Of a stretch of 64,000 nucleotides of DNA, positions 29,647 to 38,895 are shown one piece after another. Location: NCBI GenBank assembly GCA_937888595.1, contig CALARK010000020.1:124001-188000 (forward strand), read 5' to 3'. The notes under the pieces are model-generated. The model searched no databases. It saw only the letters and a program-made list of their open reading frames with translations, and was not told the DNA's origin. Within the stretch, counting starts at the first letter, position 1. Every line of letters begins with the position of its first letter. Both the position numbers and the translations under genes were made by a program. This DNA comes from an uncultured Sterolibacteriaceae bacterium (GTDB taxonomy: Bacteria > Pseudomonadota > Gammaproteobacteria > Burkholderiales > Rhodocyclaceae).

Positions 29647-30256
29647 GTCGAAGCTTCTTTCCCTGCTGCTGTTTTCACTTTCATTCTGTACCACCGTCCA
29701 TGCCGCCACCCTGCTCGTCTTCGGCGACAGCCTGTCCGCCGGCTATGGCATCGCCCGGGAGCAGAGCTGGCCCGCCCTGCTTCAGGCACGCCTGCGCGCG
29801 GAAAAGTTTCCCTACGAGGTCATCAACGCGAGCATCAGCGGCGAAACCACGGCGGGCGGCCGCAGCCGCCTGCCCGCAGCGCTGCAACGGCACCGGCCGC
29901 AGGTCGTGATCCTCGCGCTGGGCGCCAACGACGGCCTGCGCGGCCTGCAACTCGCCCAGACCCGCGACAACCTGCTCGCCATGACGCGCGCGGCGAAGGC
30001 CGCCGGCACGCGCGTGCTGATCGCCGGCATGCAGCTGCCGCCGAACTACGGGCCGGATTACGCGCGGGAATTCAACGCGCTGTTCGCGACCGTGGCGCGG
30101 CAGGAGAAGGCCGCACTGCTGCCCTTCCTGCTCGAACCGGTCGCACTCGACGACGCGGCGTTCCAGCCCGACCGGCTGCACCCGACCGCTGCCGCGCAGC
30201 CCAAAATCCTCGATCACGTCTGGACGGTCCTGAAGCCCCTGCTCAAACGACGCTGA
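29645..30256 (+). CDS. tesA: Arylesterase / thioesterase I, GDSL type
   Basis: A 203-residue periplasmic SGNH hydrolase. A signal peptide (LLSLLLFSLSFCTTVHA) is at residues about 3-20. The nucleophile block is LVFGDSLSAGYG, the Gly and Asn blocks are SISGETTAGG and LGANDGLRG, and the C-terminal catalytic pair is in PDRLHPTAAAQ. It cleaves acyl-CoA and aryl esters. The ATG shares two bases with the divergent ybbA start (CATG). It converges on selD with a 14-base overlap. Confidence 0.93.
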
Positions 30257-31280
30257 GCCGGGATTCGCCGGCGGACAGCGCACCGATGACCGCCGCCTCC
30301 GCGAAACCGTCGGCACGGAAGGCCGCCAGCACCTCTGCGACGCATTCCGGCGCACACGCCACCAGCAGGCCGCCGCTGGTCTGCGGATCGGTCACCATCT
30401 TCTGCTGCCACTCCTCCAAGGTCGGCGCCAGCGCGACGGCATTGCCATAGCTCGCCCAGTTGCGCGACGAGGCACCGGTGGCGATGCCGGCCCGGACATG
30501 CCGCACCGCCTCCTCGATGAGCGGCAACTGCGCGAATTCGACCGTCGCGGCGAGTTTCGATCCGCGGCAGATCTCGAGCAGGTGGCCGGCGAGGCCGAAG
30601 CCGGTCACGTCCGTCACCGCATGCACGCCGCCCATCTGCGCCAGCCGCGTTCCGGTGACGTTGAGGGTCGTGGTCCAGCGCACCATTTCCGCGTAGCCCG
30701 CTTCGGACAATTCGCCTTTCTTCAGCGCGGCCGACAGGATGCCGATGCCGAGCGGCTTGCCGAGCACCAGCACGTCACCGGCCTGCGCTCCCGCGTTCTT
30801 CTTGAGGTGATCGGGATGCACGATGCCCAACCCGACCAGCCCGTAGATCGGTTCCAGCACGTCGATCGAGTGCCCGCCGGCGATCGGGATGCCGGCCGCG
30901 GCGCAGACGGCTTCGCCGCCGGCGAGAATCTGGCGGATCACGTCCTCGGGCAGTTTGTCGAGCGGCATGCCGACGACGGCCAGCGCGAAAATCGGCTTGC
31001 CGCCCATCGCGTACACATCGGACAGCGCATTGGTCGCCGCGATGCGGCCGAAGTCGTAGGGGTCGTCGACGATCGGCGTGAAGAAATCGGTGGTCGCGAC
31101 CACGGCCTGGCTGTCGTTGAAGCGATAGACCGCCGCGTCGTCGGAAGTCTCGACGCCGACCAGCAGGTCAGCGGGGATGGTCTTGAGCGGCGATTCCGCG
31201 AGCAGGCGCGAGAGCACGGCGGGGGCGATTTTGCAGCCGCAGCCGCCACCATGCGAAAATTGAGTCAGTTTTACGGACAT
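30243..31280 (-). CDS. selD: Selenide, water dikinase (selenophosphate synthase)
   Basis: A 345-residue enzyme that makes selenophosphate from selenide and ATP. The N-terminal catalytic sequence is HGGGCGCKIAP, with Cys rather than selenocysteine at the active site. The following TSDDAAVYRF and DVYAMGGKPIFALAVV are ATP- and metal-binding motifs. The start MSVKLTQFSHGG lies 8 bases from the divergent selU start. No selA or selB is in the window, so the visible use of selenophosphate is tRNA modification by SelU. Confidence 0.95.
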   Translation of the reverse strand: MSVKLTQFSHGGGCGCKIAPAVLSRLLAESPLKTIPADLLVGVETSDDAAVYRFNDSQAVVATTDFFTPIVDDPYDFGRIAATNALSDVYAMGGKPIFALAVVGMPLDKLPEDVIRQILAGGEAVCAAAGIPIAGGHSIDVLEPIYGLVGLGIVHPDHLKKNAGAQAGDVLVLGKPLGIGILSAALKKGELSEAGYAEMVRWTTTLNVTGTRLAQMGGVHAVTDVTGFGLAGHLLEICRGSKLAATVEFAQLPLIEEAVRHVRAGIATGASSRNWASYGNAVALAPTLEEWQQKMVTDPQTSGGLLVACAPECVAEVLAAFRADGFAEAAVIGALSAGESRLSVV

Positions 31281-31288
31281 CTCGGGAC

Positions 31289-32341
31289 ATGAAGCAAAAA
31301 GGGGTCGCAACGGTAGCACAACTGGCCGCGGAGCATGGCTTCGACGCCATTCTCGACGCACGCTCGCCGGGCGAGTTCGCCGAGGACCACCTGCCCGGCG
31401 CGACGAGCTGTCCCGTGCTCTCGGACGCCGAGCGCGCCCGCGTCGGCACCCTCTACAAGCAGGTGTCCCCCTTCGAGGCCAAGAAAATCGGCGCGGTGCT
31501 GGTGGCGAAGAACATCGCCACCCACATCGAGACCCGCTTCCTCGACAAGCCCAAGCACTGGCGACCGCTCGTCTACTGCTGGCGCGGCGGCAAGCGCTCT
31601 GGAGCTTTTACTCATATTCTGCGCGAGATCGGCTGGGACGCCCACCGGCTCGACGGCGGCTACAAGGCCTGGCGGCAGCATGTCGTGGCGGAACTCGCGC
31701 AACTGCCGCAGCGCTTCGATTTCCGGGTCGTCTCGGGCCCCACCGGCAGCGCCAAGAGCCGCATCCTCGAGGCGATGGCCCGGCAGGGCGCGCAGGTGCT
31801 CCATCTCGAGGAACTGGCCGCCCACAAGGGCTCGGTGCTCGGCAAGCTGCCGGACGAACCTCAACCTTCGCAGAAGATGTTCGAATCGCGCCTGCTGGCG
31901 ACGCTCGAAAAGTGCGATGCGTCGCAGCCGGTTTATGTCGAGGCCGAAAGCCGCCGCATCGGCCAGCTGCAGGTGCCGGACGCCCTGATCGCCGCCATCC
32001 GCGCCGCTCCCTGCCTGCGCATCGACGCACCCCGTCCCGCCCGCGCCGACTTTCTGCTGTGCGACTACGACTACTTCCTCGCCCGGCCGGCCTGGCTCGT
32101 CGAACAACTCGGCCACCTGCGCGGCCTGCAGAGCAACGAGACGCTGGCGCACTGGACCGGGCTGGTCGAGGCAGGCGATTACCCCGGCCTCGTCGCGGAG
32201 CTGCTGGAAAAACACTACGATCCGCTCTACGAAAAATCACAGGGCAGGAACTACCGCTACACCGATGCCCCCGCCATCGAGGCCGATGCGCTGACGCCCA
32301 CCGGCATCGAGGACGTCGCCCGCAAGATCCTGTCCGCCTAG
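31289..32341 (+). CDS. selU: tRNA 2-selenouridine synthase
   Basis: A 350-residue enzyme (also called mnmH/ybbB) that converts 2-thiouridine to 2-selenouridine at the wobble base of Lys, Glu and Gln tRNAs. The rhodanese-like domain (about 1-130) has the catalytic Cys in VYCWRGGKRSG. A P-loop domain follows with SGPTGSAKSRILEAM. Residues about 248-255 (RPARADF) are encoded by a repeat copy in reverse orientation. It is divergent from selD, which supplies its substrate, and ends by overlapping the convergent methyltransferase by 4 bases. Confidence 0.95.
   Translation: MKQKGVATVAQLAAEHGFDAILDARSPGEFAEDHLPGATSCPVLSDAERARVGTLYKQVSPFEAKKIGAVLVAKNIATHIETRFLDKPKHWRPLVYCWRGGKRSGAFTHILREIGWDAHRLDGGYKAWRQHVVAELAQLPQRFDFRVVSGPTGSAKSRILEAMARQGAQVLHLEELAAHKGSVLGKLPDEPQPSQKMFESRLLATLEKCDASQPVYVEAESRRIGQLQVPDALIAAIRAAPCLRIDAPRPARADFLLCDYDYFLARPAWLVEQLGHLRGLQSNETLAHWTGLVEAGDYPGLVAELLEKHYDPLYEKSQGRNYRYTDAPAIEADALTPTGIEDVARKILSA
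32031..32054 (-). repeat. 24-bp dispersed repeat, copy 9 (inside selU)
   Basis: Matches 21 of 24 positions, with only one change in the central 21. It is antisense to selU and read as RPARADF, in the same frame as copy 6. Confidence 0.7.
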
Positions 32342-32970
32342 TCGGGCATCCTGACCGGCCGGCCGCGCCGCACGCAGATACGTTGCAACACTTGAGCCCC
32401 CCCCGAAGATCTCGCTGCGCTCGTTCCTCCCCCCAGGGGGCTGGAAAACTCTCGGGGCGGCCCTTCGAGTTTTCCATGGGCTTTATCTCCTGCGAATTCG
32501 CCCTGCTCGAAGGCCAGCACGGTGAAGCGTTTGTGCATCAGGTCCAGCAATTCGCCGACGCGCAGCAGATGGACGGGATTTTGCGGTTTGCCGTACTGCT
32601 CCTGCCCGGCCATGAAGGTCTCGTAGATCAGGATGCCGCCTTCGCGCAAACAGCCGAATATCAGCGGAAACAACGGCCGCCACAGGTAGCGGCTGACGAC
32701 GATGCCGTCGAAGCCGCGCCCGTGGTAAGGCCACGGCCCGTTCTCGAGATCGGCGCAGCGCGTGGTCACGCCGTCCTGGCCGGTCAGCGATTCCAGCGCC
32801 TCCGCATCGCGGTCGACGGCCTCGACCCGATGACCCAGGGCCGCCAGCAGGCGGGCATGCCGGCCGCCGCCGCAGGCGAGGTCGAGCACGTCGCCGCTGT
32901 CGGGAATCAGGGGCGCGAAACGGGCGATCCAGGGAGAAGGTGCGGTGGGATATGCGGGAAGTTCGATCAT
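32338..32970 (-). CDS. Class I SAM-dependent methyltransferase with an in-frame insertion
   Basis: A 210-residue methyltransferase of unknown substrate. Motif I is VLDLACGGGRHARLLAALG, followed by VEAVDRDAEALESL and DGIVVSRYLWRPLFPLI; the last resembles small proteins of the thiopurine or tellurite-resistance type. The start MIELPAYPTAPSPW lies 5 bases from a repeat copy whose AGGA can serve as SD. Between EFAGDKA and the typical ending QRICVRRG lies a Gly/Ser/Pro-rich stretch of about 28 residues encoded by an inserted sequence with its own inverted repeat. It follows rsuA as a likely operon. Confidence 0.8.
   Translation of the reverse strand: MIELPAYPTAPSPWIARFAPLIPDSGDVLDLACGGGRHARLLAALGHRVEAVDRDAEALESLTGQDGVTTRCADLENGPWPYHGRGFDGIVVSRYLWRPLFPLIFGCLREGGILIYETFMAGQEQYGKPQNPVHLLRVGELLDLMHKRFTVLAFEQGEFAGDKAHGKLEGPPREFSSPLGGGTSAARSSGGAQVLQRICVRRGRPVRMPD
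32395..32478. repeat. Inserted GC-rich element with a 10-bp inverted repeat inside the methyltransferase
   Basis: About 84 bp (limits approximate) with C-runs, a CGCTGCGCTCGTTCCTCC stretch, CCCCCAGGGGG, and a perfect inverted repeat TGGAAAACTC (32442-32451) / GAGTTTTCCA (32467-32476). It resembles intergenic betaproteobacterial sequence rather than protein-coding DNA, yet keeps the frame open. Confidence 0.55.
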
Positions 32971-32974
32971 GGGT

Positions 32975-32998
32975 GCCGTCCTGCCGGCGCCGACTTTC
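32975..32998 (-). repeat. 24-bp dispersed repeat, copy 10 (rsuA stop / methyltransferase start)
   Basis: Matches 23 of 24 positions. It reads TGA then AAGTCGG, so it overlaps the rsuA stop, and its AGGA lies 8 bases before the next ATG, where it can act as SD. Confidence 0.9.
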
Positions 32999-33710
32999 AC
33001 AGCCGGCCCAGCTGCGCCTCGTCCAGATAGCACCATGCGCCCTCGGCCAGCCCGAGGGCTTCCAGGCTCAGCCCGCCGATCGCCGTGCGCCGCAGGGCCA
33101 CGCAGTGGCTGCCGGCGGCGGCGAGCATGCGCTTCACCTGGTGGTATTTCCCCATGTCGAGCACGATCTCGACTTCGCATTCGCCGACCTGGCGCGCCTG
33201 CGCGTTAAGCGGCGCCGGTTCATCGATCAGCTGCACCCCCCCCTGCAGCCTGTCGATCAACGCCGGCGTCACCGGCGCATGGGTGGTCGCCACGTAGGTT
33301 TTCGGCACATGGCGCTTGGGGTGCGACTGGGCATGGATGAAGGCACCGTCATCCGATAACAGCAGGAGGCCGGTGGTATCGTGGTCGAGGCGCCCCACGG
33401 GCTGCACATCGCGCAGCGTGAATGGGTCGGGCAGCAGGCTCAACACGCCGCGATGCACCGCCGGCCGGCGGGAACATTCCACGCCCGCCGGCTTGTTGAG
33501 GGCCAGATAGACCTTCTCGCGGTACTGCCAGGCTTCGCCATCGACGGTGAATTCGAGGCCGCCGTTCTCCATGGGATCGAACTCGGCATGCACGTCATCG
33601 ACCACTTCGCCGCCGACTTCCACCAGCCCGTCGAGCACCATGTAGCGGCAGCTCTTCTTCGTGCCGAAGCCCTGCGATTGCAGGATTTTTTCCAGGGTGA
33701 GTTTTTTCAT
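32997..33710 (-). CDS. rsuA: 16S rRNA pseudouridine-516 synthase
   Basis: A 237-residue pseudouridine synthase. The N-terminal S4 RNA-binding domain covers about residues 2-48 (LEKILQSQGFGTKKSCRYMV). The catalytic Asp is in PVGRLDHDTTGLLLLSDDG, the RsuA/RluB-type motif. KTYVATTHAP and GKYHQVKRMLAAAG are further family sequences. It modifies 16S rRNA during assembly. The stop codon is shared with repeat copy 10, and a methyltransferase follows after 26 bases. Confidence 0.93.
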   Translation of the reverse strand: MKKLTLEKILQSQGFGTKKSCRYMVLDGLVEVGGEVVDDVHAEFDPMENGGLEFTVDGEAWQYREKVYLALNKPAGVECSRRPAVHRGVLSLLPDPFTLRDVQPVGRLDHDTTGLLLLSDDGAFIHAQSHPKRHVPKTYVATTHAPVTPALIDRLQGGVQLIDEPAPLNAQARQVGECEVEIVLDMGKYHQVKRMLAAAGSHCVALRRTAIGGLSLEALGLAEGAWCYLDEAQLGRL

Positions 33711-33789
33711 ATGGCCGGCACTCTAAATCAATGCGCGGCATTGCGAGTACACTCTTCGCCCTTTTGTAGGATTTACCGAAGGATTTCCA

Positions 33790-35421
33790 GTGCTCGCCGC
33801 CAACAACATCACCATGCAGTTCGGGGCCAAGCCCCTGTTCGAAAACGTTTCCGTCAAGTTCGGCGAGGGCAACCGCTACGGCCTGATCGGCGCCAACGGC
33901 TCCGGCAAGACCACCTTCATGAAAATCCTCGCCGGTGTGCTGGAGCCCTCCGCCGGCAATGTCAGCCTCGACGCCCACGAGCGCATGGCGCACCTCAAGC
34001 AGGACCAGTTCGCCTACGAGGACGTGCGCGTGCTCGACGTGGTGATGATGGGCCATGCCGAGATGTGGGCCTGCATGCAGGAGAAGGATGCGATCTATGC
34101 CAATCCGGAGGCGACCGAGGACGACTACATGCGTGCCGCCGAACTGGAATCCCATTTCGCCGAATACGACGGCTACACCGCCGAGGCCCGCGCCGGGGAG
34201 CTGCTGATGGGCGTCGGCATCCCGATCGAGCAGCACACCGGCCCGATGCGCGAAGTGGCGCCGGGCTGGAAGCTGCGCGTGCTGCTGTGCCAGGCGCTGT
34301 TCGCCAACCCGGACATCCTGCTGCTCGACGAACCGACCAACAACCTCGACATCAACACCATCCGCTGGCTGGAAAACGTGATCAACGAGCGCAACAGCAC
34401 GATGATCATCATCTCGCACGACCGCCACTTCCTCAACCAGGTCTGCACCCACATGGCCGACCTGGACTACGGCCGCATCACCGTCTATCCCGGCAACTAC
34501 GACGACTTCATGGAAGCCTCGACGCAGGCCCGCGCCCGCCAGTCGGCCGCCAACGCCAAAGCCAAGGAAAAGGTCGCCGAGCTGCAGACCTTCGTGCGGC
34601 GCTTCTCCGCCAACGCCTCGAAAGCCCGCCAGGCGACATCGCGCGCCAAGCAGATCGAGAAGATCAAGATCGAGGACATCAAGCCCTCCTCGCGCCAGTA
34701 CCCGTGGATCGGCTTCGATTACGACCCGAAGGAAAAGCTGCACCGCCTCGCCGTCGAAGCCGAGAACCTGTCCTTCGCCTATGTGCCCGGCACACCGGTC
34801 ATCAACAACCTTTTCACCGCCATCGAGGCCGGCGAGAAGGTGGCGATCATCGGCGAGAACGGCGTCGGCAAGACCACCCTGCTGAAGTTGTTCGCCGGCG
34901 AGGCGCTGGGCGGCCTGCCCCCCAACCATGGCCATGTGAAATGGGCCGAAAAAGCCCGCCCCGGCTACTTCGCACAGGACCACGCCGCCGACTTCGCCGA
35001 GGACATGTCGCTCACCGACTGGATGGGTCGCTGGGTGCGCGAGGGCGGCTACGAGGGATCGGACGTCGAAACCCTGATCCGCGGCACCCTCGGCCGCCTG
35101 CTGTTCTCGGGCGACGAGGTGAAGAAGTCGGTCAAGGTCATCTCCGGCGGCGAACAGGGCCGCATGCTGTTCGGCAAGCTGATCCTGCTGCGCAACAACG
35201 TGCTGTTGATGGACGAACCGACCAACCACCTCGACATGGAGTCCATCGAGTCGCTGAACAATGCGCTGGAGAAATATCCCGGCACGCTGATCTTCGTTTC
35301 GCACGACCGCGAATTCGTCTCATCGCTGGCGACGCGCATCATCGAGATCAAGTCGGCCGGCGAGATCGTCGACTACCGTGGCAACTACGAGGAATACCTC
35401 GCCAGCCAGGGCGTGGCTTAA
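33790..35421 (+). CDS. ABC-F family ATPase, YbiT type
   Basis: A 543-residue cytosolic protein with two ABC domains and no membrane part; ABC-F proteins act on ribosomes. Walker A sequences are GANGSGKTTFMKILAG and GENGVGKTTLLKLFAG. The first signature is the non-standard VAPGWKLRVLLCQ, which is typical of the YbiT branch, and the second is ISGGEQGRMLFGK. Both Walker B motifs read LLLDEPTNNLD or LLMDEPTNHLD. The linker FVRRFSANASKARQATSRAKQ matches YbiT. The start is GTG with AAGGA upstream. The TAA stop is shared with repeat copy 11. Confidence 0.93.
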   Translation: MLAANNITMQFGAKPLFENVSVKFGEGNRYGLIGANGSGKTTFMKILAGVLEPSAGNVSLDAHERMAHLKQDQFAYEDVRVLDVVMMGHAEMWACMQEKDAIYANPEATEDDYMRAAELESHFAEYDGYTAEARAGELLMGVGIPIEQHTGPMREVAPGWKLRVLLCQALFANPDILLLDEPTNNLDINTIRWLENVINERNSTMIIISHDRHFLNQVCTHMADLDYGRITVYPGNYDDFMEASTQARARQSAANAKAKEKVAELQTFVRRFSANASKARQATSRAKQIEKIKIEDIKPSSRQYPWIGFDYDPKEKLHRLAVEAENLSFAYVPGTPVINNLFTAIEAGEKVAIIGENGVGKTTLLKLFAGEALGGLPPNHGHVKWAEKARPGYFAQDHAADFAEDMSLTDWMGRWVREGGYEGSDVETLIRGTLGRLLFSGDEVKKSVKVISGGEQGRMLFGKLILLRNNVLLMDEPTNHLDMESIESLNNALEKYPGTLIFVSHDREFVSSLATRIIEIKSAGEIVDYRGNYEEYLASQGVA

Positions 35422-35443
35422 AAGTCGGCGCCGGCAGGACGGC
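35420..35443 (+). repeat. 24-bp dispersed repeat, copy 11 (at the ABC-F stop codon)
   Basis: Perfect match (24/24). It reads TAA then AAGTCGG, the same phase as copies 4, 10 and 13. It lies in the convergent gap before the GGDEF/EAL gene. Confidence 0.92.
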
Positions 35444-35490
35444 GACGGCCGTCCGGTAGCCCCAGTCGCGATTCCCGGCGGTGGCGGCAG

Positions 35491-38400
35491 TCAGACCTTG
35501 CCGCAGAAGGGCTTCCCTTCGGCCAGCAGCTCAGCAATCTGCTCCGCAGGTACGGGCCGGCTGAACAAATAGCCCTGCATCCGGTTGCAAAACTGGCGCT
35601 GCAAATAGCAATGCTGCTCCAGTGTCTCGACGCCCTCGGCGACCACGGAAATGCCGAGGCTTCGGGCAATCCCGATGATCGCCCGCACCAGGGGCGCATC
35701 ATCGGAATCCGGATCGTAGTCCCGCACGAAGCTCTGATCGATCTTGATCTCGTCAATCGGGAAGCGACTCAGATAGGCCAGCGATGAGTAGCCGGTACCG
35801 AAGTCGTCCAGCGCGACCCGCACGCCCATGGCCTTCAGTCCGTTGAGCGTTGCTATGACGCCCTCGGGATCATGCATGAGCATGCTTTCGGTCAGTTCCA
35901 GGTCGAGGCCGCTGGCAGACATTCCCGTGGCGGCGAGCGCATCGGCGACGAATCGCACCACGTCGCATTTCTGGAACTGGCGTGCCGAGAGGTTGACCGC
36001 GATGCGCACCGCCGGCAACCCGGCTTCGCGCCATTGGCGGTTCTGCTCGCAGGCAGTGTGCAGGACCCATTCACCGATCGGCACGATCAGCCCGGTTTCC
36101 TCCGCCAGCGGGATGAAACTGGCAGGCGGTACCATCCCCAGTTCGGGATGCTGCCAGCGCACCAGGGCTTCCAGACCGACGATCGCCCCGGTATCCGCCG
36201 CGATCTGCGGCTGATAATGAAGCACGAACTCATCCCGCTCGATGGCGTGCCGCAGGCTGGTTTCAAGTGCGAGCCGCTCATGGGAGCGCGCATTCATTTC
36301 CGTCGCATAGTATTGGTGGTTGTTGCGCCCCTTGTCCTTGGCCCGATACATCGCGATATCGGCATGCTTCAGCAGCGTGGCGATGTCCGTCCCGTCGCGC
36401 GGATAGATGCTGATGCCGAGGCTGCCCGAAACGAACAGCTCCTGTCCATCAATCATGAAGGGCGCAGCCAGCGATTTCATGAGCTTGTCTGCCACCCCGT
36501 CGACACCGGCCAGGTCCTCGCTCTCGCCAATATCCGGCAGCACGACGACGAACTCGTCGCCGCCGACACGCGCAACGGTATCGCCCTCGCGCAGGCATGC
36601 GCACAATCGCTCGGCGACGCCCACCAGCAAATGATCGCCGACGTGGTGGCCGAGCGTGTCGTTCACGGTCTTGAAGCGGTCGAGGTCGAGAAACATCACG
36701 GCCGCCCGCAGCTTCTGGCGCCGTGCAAATGCCAGCGCCTGGGCAATCCGGTCCTGCAGCAGGCTGCGATTGGGCAGGTTGGTCAACACGTCATGGCTGG
36801 CGAGTCTCTCCAGCTCGGCATCGAGGCGCTTGCGCTCGGTAATGTCGCGACACGTCCCGACGATGCCGGCGAACTCGCCATCCAGATCGTGGTAAGGCTG
36901 TCCCTGTCCCAGCATCCAGCGATAGGCTCCGTCCGCGCGGCGCAACCGATATTCGATCTCGAAGCGGCCGCCGCCGTTCAAGGTCATCGCCTGCGCGGCC
37001 ATGACCTTGTCGCGATCTTCGGGGTGCAGACAATCGAGCCAGCGGTTGCCAAGCAGCCGCTCGATGGAATGGCCTGAAAATTCCAGCCAGGAGTGATTGA
37101 AGTATTCGGCCTGTCCATCGGTACCGCTGAACCAGACGAGGTCCGGAAAGTCATGGAACAAGCCAAGATAAAGGTCGCGCGAACGGGTCAGTCTCTGCTC
37201 AAGCTCGATGCGTTCGCTGATATCACGGGCAATGGTCGAGAAATACTCGATCTTCAGATTCGCATCACGGTGAGCGATCAGCGATTGCGACATCGGGATC
37301 TCGCGTCCCACACCGTCCATGACGGCGATCTCCCCCCGCCAGAATCCCCACTTCATCGCTGCCGGCAAGACCACACGCTCGTGCTGTACCGCCACCCATG
37401 CCGGCAAATGATCGGTGATGACACCGGCCTCGCGCGCGCTTTCGACACCGAACAACCTGCGTGCCGCGTTGTTCAGGTAAAGGATGCGGCCATCCGTATC
37501 GAAGGTGACGATGAGATCGATCGTGCTCTCGAGCAGCGACAATTGGCGCGCCTGTGCGCGACGGGCTTCATGCTTCTCGATGAAGGACTTCAGCATGCGC
37601 GCCACGTCATCGAGCATCTGGCGCTCTTCCGGCAAAAACGGTCCTTCGGCGGCATCGGGACGATGTTCACGGTAGCAAACGACGACTTCCAGCGGTGCCC
37701 CCACCACGTCCGCCAACTCGGTTCGCTGAGTCCAGGGTGCCTCCCTGAAGTCCGCCGTGCACCCTTGAATCTCTCTCCAGCGAACGCGGGCGACAGCGAC
37801 TTCGGGATACTGCCAGCCCTCGGGAAGCAGTCGCGCTATCCGTGAAAAGATCTCCGGCAGCTGCGCATCCTCCTGCAAGGTCACTGCGACACGATGCAGC
37901 AGCGTCGCCTCCTTGGTCCGTTCGTTCAGTTCGTGGATCAAGGCCGACGTGATCTCGGCGGTGCGGTTGAACGAGTGCGCCAGGTCGCCGACCTCGTCGC
38001 GCGAACGGACGGTCATGCGTACCGAATGATTGCCGGACGCGAAGCTCTGGCACAGGCGGGCGAGGTGGCGGATGGGCCGGCTGACATCCCGCTGGATGAA
38101 CAGGAATACCAGCAGCAGGAACAGTCCTTCGGTGATCAATACGCCATCGAGCTGTCGATGGATGCGTTCCCGAACCTGCCGGTCGGTTTCGGTCAGGCTG
38201 TTCACTATCTCGTCGGCGCGCACCAGCATGTCGGTGGCGGTGTCGTGAATCCGGTCGAGCGCCACGCGCGCCTGATGATCGGCAGGATCGCCCGCAGCGA
38301 CGGTGGCGACGCTATCGGCATAGGCCGGCCAGCGATCGCGGAGCGCTTTCAGCTGCCCGAGCAGAGCGGGGTTGCTTTCGATCAGGGCCTTGCTGCCATT

Positions 38401-38727
38401 GCCCAGGTGCTGCTCGATGCCGTCGATGATCCGGCCGTACTCGTCAATCTGCTCGCGCAGCCTTTGGCGGTCGCCAAAATCGAGACGGGTCGCCAGATAG
38501 GCGATACGCTGGCTGAGGTAGCGCAAGCGGCCCGTTTCATTGACGATGTACGCGGAATTGCCCAGGGCGTCGAACATGCGCGCGGCAATATGGATATTGG
38601 CATACGTCGCCAGGACGAATATTCCGAAAAACAGCCCCAGCTTCAATCCGATGGTAGGCCGATAGCGGCTGACCATCATGTCCAGCACATCCCGCCACTT
38701 TCCGCCCACGGCGGTGTTTCCGTTCAT
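35491..38727 (-). CDS. Membrane PilJ-like/HAMP/GAF/PAS/GGDEF/EAL cyclic-di-GMP protein
   Basis: A 1078-residue membrane signalling protein. Transmembrane helices lie near 26-47 and 198-214. The periplasmic part has NETGRLRYLSQRIAYLATR, the signature of PilJ/nitrate-sensor type input domains. HAMP (215-265), a GAF-like region (280-390), PAS domains (about 398-505 and 515-632), GGDEF (640-800) and EAL (825-1070) follow. GGDEF is intact at 722-726 and EALVRW is intact, so both cyclase and phosphodiesterase activity are possible. The SD GGGAGA precedes the ATG. The ligand is unknown. Confidence 0.93.
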   Translation of the reverse strand: MNGNTAVGGKWRDVLDMMVSRYRPTIGLKLGLFFGIFVLATYANIHIAARMFDALGNSAYIVNETGRLRYLSQRIAYLATRLDFGDRQRLREQIDEYGRIIDGIEQHLGNGSKALIESNPALLGQLKALRDRWPAYADSVATVAAGDPADHQARVALDRIHDTATDMLVRADEIVNSLTETDRQVRERIHRQLDGVLITEGLFLLLVFLFIQRDVSRPIRHLARLCQSFASGNHSVRMTVRSRDEVGDLAHSFNRTAEITSALIHELNERTKEATLLHRVAVTLQEDAQLPEIFSRIARLLPEGWQYPEVAVARVRWREIQGCTADFREAPWTQRTELADVVGAPLEVVVCYREHRPDAAEGPFLPEERQMLDDVARMLKSFIEKHEARRAQARQLSLLESTIDLIVTFDTDGRILYLNNAARRLFGVESAREAGVITDHLPAWVAVQHERVVLPAAMKWGFWRGEIAVMDGVGREIPMSQSLIAHRDANLKIEYFSTIARDISERIELEQRLTRSRDLYLGLFHDFPDLVWFSGTDGQAEYFNHSWLEFSGHSIERLLGNRWLDCLHPEDRDKVMAAQAMTLNGGGRFEIEYRLRRADGAYRWMLGQGQPYHDLDGEFAGIVGTCRDITERKRLDAELERLASHDVLTNLPNRSLLQDRIAQALAFARRQKLRAAVMFLDLDRFKTVNDTLGHHVGDHLLVGVAERLCACLREGDTVARVGGDEFVVVLPDIGESEDLAGVDGVADKLMKSLAAPFMIDGQELFVSGSLGISIYPRDGTDIATLLKHADIAMYRAKDKGRNNHQYYATEMNARSHERLALETSLRHAIERDEFVLHYQPQIAADTGAIVGLEALVRWQHPELGMVPPASFIPLAEETGLIVPIGEWVLHTACEQNRQWREAGLPAVRIAVNLSARQFQKCDVVRFVADALAATGMSASGLDLELTESMLMHDPEGVIATLNGLKAMGVRVALDDFGTGYSSLAYLSRFPIDEIKIDQSFVRDYDPDSDDAPLVRAIIGIARSLGISVVAEGVETLEQHCYLQRQFCNRMQGYLFSRPVPAEQIAELLAEGKPFCGKV

Positions 38728-38799
38728 GCCGGCGTTCTCCCTCGATATTTTTTATCGTTGGCCCCGATGCAAACAAGGCCTTTATTCCGCTATCGTCAT

Positions 38800-38843
38800 A
38801 CCTGCTCGATACGGACGAGCGCAGTGCATGTTACCGAGCAGGT
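38800..38843. repeat. Inverted repeat upstream of the GGDEF/EAL gene
   Basis: ACCTGCTCG (38800-38808) and CGAGCAGGT (38835-38843) are perfect 9-base arms with 26 bases between. It lies 73 bases before the GGDEF/EAL start and could be an operator or leader structure. Confidence 0.45.
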
Positions 38844-38895
38844 CACGCTGCATGCCAATGTATTGCCGTTCGCTACATCACGTGTAGCAGGCCGT

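Noticed and set aside
30243..31361. Selenocysteine in SelD
   Set aside because: The active-site codon is a Cys codon and no in-frame TGA is present.
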